Shown in pieces: positions 4,769 through 7,172 of a stretch of 7,172 nucleotides of DNA (position 1 is its first letter; every line of letters begins with the position of its first letter). The stretch lies in contig VMCP01000119.1 in NCBI GenBank assembly GCA_008081305.1, forward strand, positions 1-7,172, read 5' to 3'. The DNA is from Bacteroidota bacterium. GTDB taxonomy: Bacteria > Bacteroidota > Bacteroidia > NS11-12g > UBA955. The notes under the pieces were generated by a model, which saw only the letters and a list, made by a program, of their open reading frames with translations, made no database searches and was not told where the DNA came from. The position numbers and the translations under genes were made by a program.

Positions 4769-6223
4769 ATGAGACCTTACTTAGCGCTCCTTGTGTTTTT
4801 TCTGGCTAAAACGAGTTTAGCTCAGAAGTATGTCTTATCGAATAAGCCCCAGCTAAATCAAAAAAAGAGTTTTTACCATGCGCCTATTGGTGAAAATCAA
4901 TACGGTATTTTCACTCTTAATTATGCAAATGATTATTTGTCTGATGGATTCAGCATCGAACAGTACGACCGTGAGCTAGGTTTTGTTTCGGATCGTATGA
5001 TTGATTTACCCCGGAGAACCTATGTTTTAAGGGTATTCTTAGTTGATTCCAATATTTACTGGGTAACCGCCGAGCGTAAGAGGAAAGAAAACCTTCGGTT
5101 AAATATATCTTCCCTTAAAGCAAACCTTCAAGGAGAAATACAAAGCAAGTTTTTATGTTCTTTACCTTTAAGGGAATGGGCACCTGACGATATTAATTTT
5201 GCCCTAGAAATAGAAGGCAGTCATTGGGCTGTTTCCACACTGAAGGGGATGCAGAATGGCACCTTACATTGGCTTAAAATATTCGATATAAATGGGCGAG
5301 AACTCTCAAGTGTCCAAGATACAGTGAAAGAGCGAATTTCAGATTTGGCGCTTACTGATTTGACCTTGGCGGATTCCATTCATTGTGCCGGAATATTAAA
5401 GATTCAAAGGCCCAAACGGTTGTTTCAAACCCGATCAAAGGATGAAGAGGTCTATCTCTTTCGATGTTTATCCCAAAACTCGTTGAATTACGAAATATGG
5501 GATTCTGAAAAGACTATCCAAACGACAGATTTAACCTTCGACCGAATGCGTAATGAGTGGTGTGCCGTTTCTTTAGTTGGCCCTACTCGCAGAGAAACAA
5601 CAGGTTATCAATGTGTAAGAGCTAGTTTGAATAATGAGCAGATTGAAAATGTGAGTATGGAATTTACAGACATGCAAGCGCGCATTTTAGACGGTCAAAT
5701 GAAAGCCAAGAAACGCAGAAATCCGCGTAATTACGTTCTTCGACGTGTCATTCCTACACAAGGTCGTGGTATGGTTGCACTACTGGAGCGATACGTGGAG
5801 TTAAAGCAGTTGGAAACTTTCTACATCAATGGGATTCCACAAACCGCCACAAAAGTGCTTTATAACTACAACGAAATAGGCGCAATTTTTCTGAATAAGG
5901 ATGGACTCATTGATACAGTTCTTAGAATAAATAAAGAACAAACGGCAGCTCCTGGAACATCTTATTTATTAGGTTATGGTTCATTTGTCTGCGAAAACGG
6001 CATACATCTGGTGTATAACAATGATATTTCAAAAAATAATGAAGTCTTAGATGTGGTAATCAGACCGGATTACGAGATCGACAAACACACCCTGGTTAGC
6101 AGCGATAATTTTTATAATGTGGTGGTTCCCTTTGATGGTTTGGAAACGAGTTATTGTTCTTTCACATTACCTTTGGTGCGTGATAAACAATGGCTTTGGA
6201 TGCAAGTATTGAACGGTGATTAA
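4769..6223 (+). CDS. Exported protein of unknown function (484 aa)
   Basis: I do not recognise a named family. Residues 1-18 form a classic signal peptide: an Arg, then a hydrophobic core L-A-L-L-V-F-F-L-A, then S-L-A with probable cleavage before Gln19. The mature protein should lie in the periplasm or at the cell surface. It lacks a lipobox Cys and a C-terminal sorting domain. The rest is rich in short strand-like segments separated by polar turns, suggestive of an all-beta, possibly propeller-like fold. A stretch near 365-420 (Y-N-Y-N-E-I, then L-N-K-D-G-L-I, I-N-K-E-Q, S-Y and Y-N-N-D) resembles a pattern I recall from uncharacterised Bacteroidota exported proteins. A basic patch lies at 312-326 (K-A-K-K-R-R-N-P-R). 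The ATG at 4769 is chosen because it supplies the signal peptide. The gene overlaps the following membrane-protein gene by 8 bp and is probably co-transcribed with it. Confidence 0.88.
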   Translation: MRPYLALLVFFLAKTSLAQKYVLSNKPQLNQKKSFYHAPIGENQYGIFTLNYANDYLSDGFSIEQYDRELGFVSDRMIDLPRRTYVLRVFLVDSNIYWVTAERKRKENLRLNISSLKANLQGEIQSKFLCSLPLREWAPDDINFALEIEGSHWAVSTLKGMQNGTLHWLKIFDINGRELSSVQDTVKERISDLALTDLTLADSIHCAGILKIQRPKRLFQTRSKDEEVYLFRCLSQNSLNYEIWDSEKTIQTTDLTFDRMRNEWCAVSLVGPTRRETTGYQCVRASLNNEQIENVSMEFTDMQARILDGQMKAKKRRNPRNYVLRRVIPTQGRGMVALLERYVELKQLETFYINGIPQTATKVLYNYNEIGAIFLNKDGLIDTVLRINKEQTAAPGTSYLLGYGSFVCENGIHLVYNNDISKNNEVLDVVIRPDYEIDKHTLVSSDNFYNVVVPFDGLETSYCSFTLPLVRDKQWLWMQVLNGD

Positions 6224-7172
6224 GTTTCTCTACGATAATAAAGTCACACAGTTTTTTGTGTTTACGCTTTGGGTTTTATTACTAAGGCTGGCGGCTTTTT
6301 TGATTTTGGGGGACATTGGTAGTCTTCTCCAAAAGGGAGTATTAATGGAGGTTTTGATTTTACTTCAGAACATACCTTGGTTGTCTTTTTTATTGTCAAC
6401 CCTATTCTTCCTGATACAATCTTTTCTGTTCTTAAGGATTTGTGATGATTACAATGTAATCGAAAGGCCAGGATTGAGTGTATTCTTTTTTCTGGGGCTG
6501 TATTCAACCCTTTTTCCTTTAAATTTAGGTGTAGGATTTGTTCAAATCGGAACAACATTCATTTTATTGAGTTGGTTGTTTTTCTATCGCTTTATCAAAG
6601 AGGGATATAGCAAGCCATTTTTATTCTTGTCGGCTTTCTTTTTGGGTGTTTCCGGGTTATGTATTCCAGATTTTTATTGGTCTATCATTTTTTTATTGAT
6701 AGTTATACCCGTCTTTAAAACCATATCAGCGGCAGATGTATTGGTGATTGTGTTTGCGATAATTATGCCTTATTACTTACTGTCTTCGTTGGGGTATTTG
6801 CTGTCAACGAATATGAATTTTTCAACGTTATTGGGTGTTTGGAGAGAATCGGCATCCTTCAACAGAGGGTTTGAGTGGACAGAACATGTTTGGGATGTCA
6901 TTTTGTTGGCAAACTTATTACTGGTTTCATTTTTTGGAGTAATCAAAGTGCTTAGTTCTTATTATCGCTTTAACGTGGAAACGAGACGCAGTCGTTTGGC
7001 TATGTCACTTATTTCTGCATTCATCTTTCTGATTTGTCTTTTTCAATACGATGAATACGATTCTTATTTTTATTTGTTGGGATTCCCAATTTCCTTATAT
7101 ACCGCCACCGTTTTTAACATCGATACTCCGAGAAGATTAATCAAGTTCCTATTCTGGATTTACATCCTTATT
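6216..7172 (+). CDS. Polytopic membrane protein resembling DUF6427, 3' end beyond the window
   Basis: An uninterrupted frame of 319 codons runs from a GTG at 6216 to the last base, with no stop in view. It begins M-I-K-F-L-Y-D-N-K-V-T-Q-F-F, the short start followed by a polar K/N stretch and first membrane helix that I associate with Bacteroidota DUF6427 proteins. About nine or ten hydrophobic segments are visible, near residues 13-32, 54-74, 88-106, 108-125, 134-150, 153-168, 172-191, 228-247, 260-277 and 283-300. The loops are short and no enzymatic motif is seen. GTG is chosen because it matches the expected family start; the next ATG, residue 44, would lose the first helix. The start overlaps the end of the upstream gene by 8 bp, implying translational coupling. 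The DUF6427 assignment is from memory of the family pattern. Being an integral inner-membrane protein is much surer than the family name. Confidence 0.8.
   Translation, partial: MIKFLYDNKVTQFFVFTLWVLLLRLAAFLILGDIGSLLQKGVLMEVLILLQNIPWLSFLLSTLFFLIQSFLFLRICDDYNVIERPGLSVFFFLGLYSTLFPLNLGVGFVQIGTTFILLSWLFFYRFIKEGYSKPFLFLSAFFLGVSGLCIPDFYWSIIFLLIVIPVFKTISAADVLVIVFAIIMPYYLLSSLGYLLSTNMNFSTLLGVWRESASFNRGFEWTEHVWDVILLANLLLVSFFGVIKVLSSYYRFNVETRRSRLAMSLISAFIFLICLFQYDEYDSYFYLLGFPISLYTATVFNIDTPRRLIKFLFWIYILI

Noticed and set aside
6262..6558. Minus-strand open frame of 98 codons.
   Set aside because: It lies antisense to the long membrane-protein frame, has low-complexity Lys/Pro-rich translation and resembles no family.

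Overview
The window looks like ordinary chromosomal DNA from a member of the Bacteroidota, probably near the Flavobacteriales. The evidence is the family-typical FtsH N-terminus, HflX and DUF2795 proteins, an AT-rich composition, several promoter-like boxes of the Bacteroidota type (-33 TTG/TTTG, -7 TAnnTTTG) and no clear Shine-Dalgarno sequences. I see no RNA gene, CRISPR array, insertion sequence, phage gene or defence system.

Layout. Bases 1-83 hold a suspicious junction. A plus-strand start of an ABC-transporter ATPase stops after about 19 residues. After about 24 unassigned bases comes the antisense of an ftsH gene that breaks off just before its AAA+ domain. Upstream of ftsH on the minus strand is a complete kynureninase gene (kynU). 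Divergent from kynU is a MarR-family regulator, best started at an unusual GTG. It converges, with overlapping stop codons, on a minus-strand O-methyltransferase. Divergent from the methyltransferase is a very acidic 73-residue DUF2795 protein. It in turn converges, again with overlapping stops, on the minus-strand GTPase gene hflX. Divergent from hflX by only 24 bp is a 484-residue exported protein of unknown function. It overlaps by 8 bp a multi-membrane-span protein that resembles DUF6427 and runs off the end of the window at 7172.

How the genes relate. KynU acts in tryptophan breakdown or de novo NAD synthesis, and the adjacent MarR protein is a plausible regulator of it, with an imperfect palindrome lying between the two genes. 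FtsH and HflX are membrane and ribosome quality-control factors but are not neighbours here. The exported protein and the membrane protein look translationally coupled. I found no convincing new biological system. The most notable points are the broken ftsH/ABC junction, the tight divergent and convergent packing, and the exported-protein/membrane-protein pair of unknown function.
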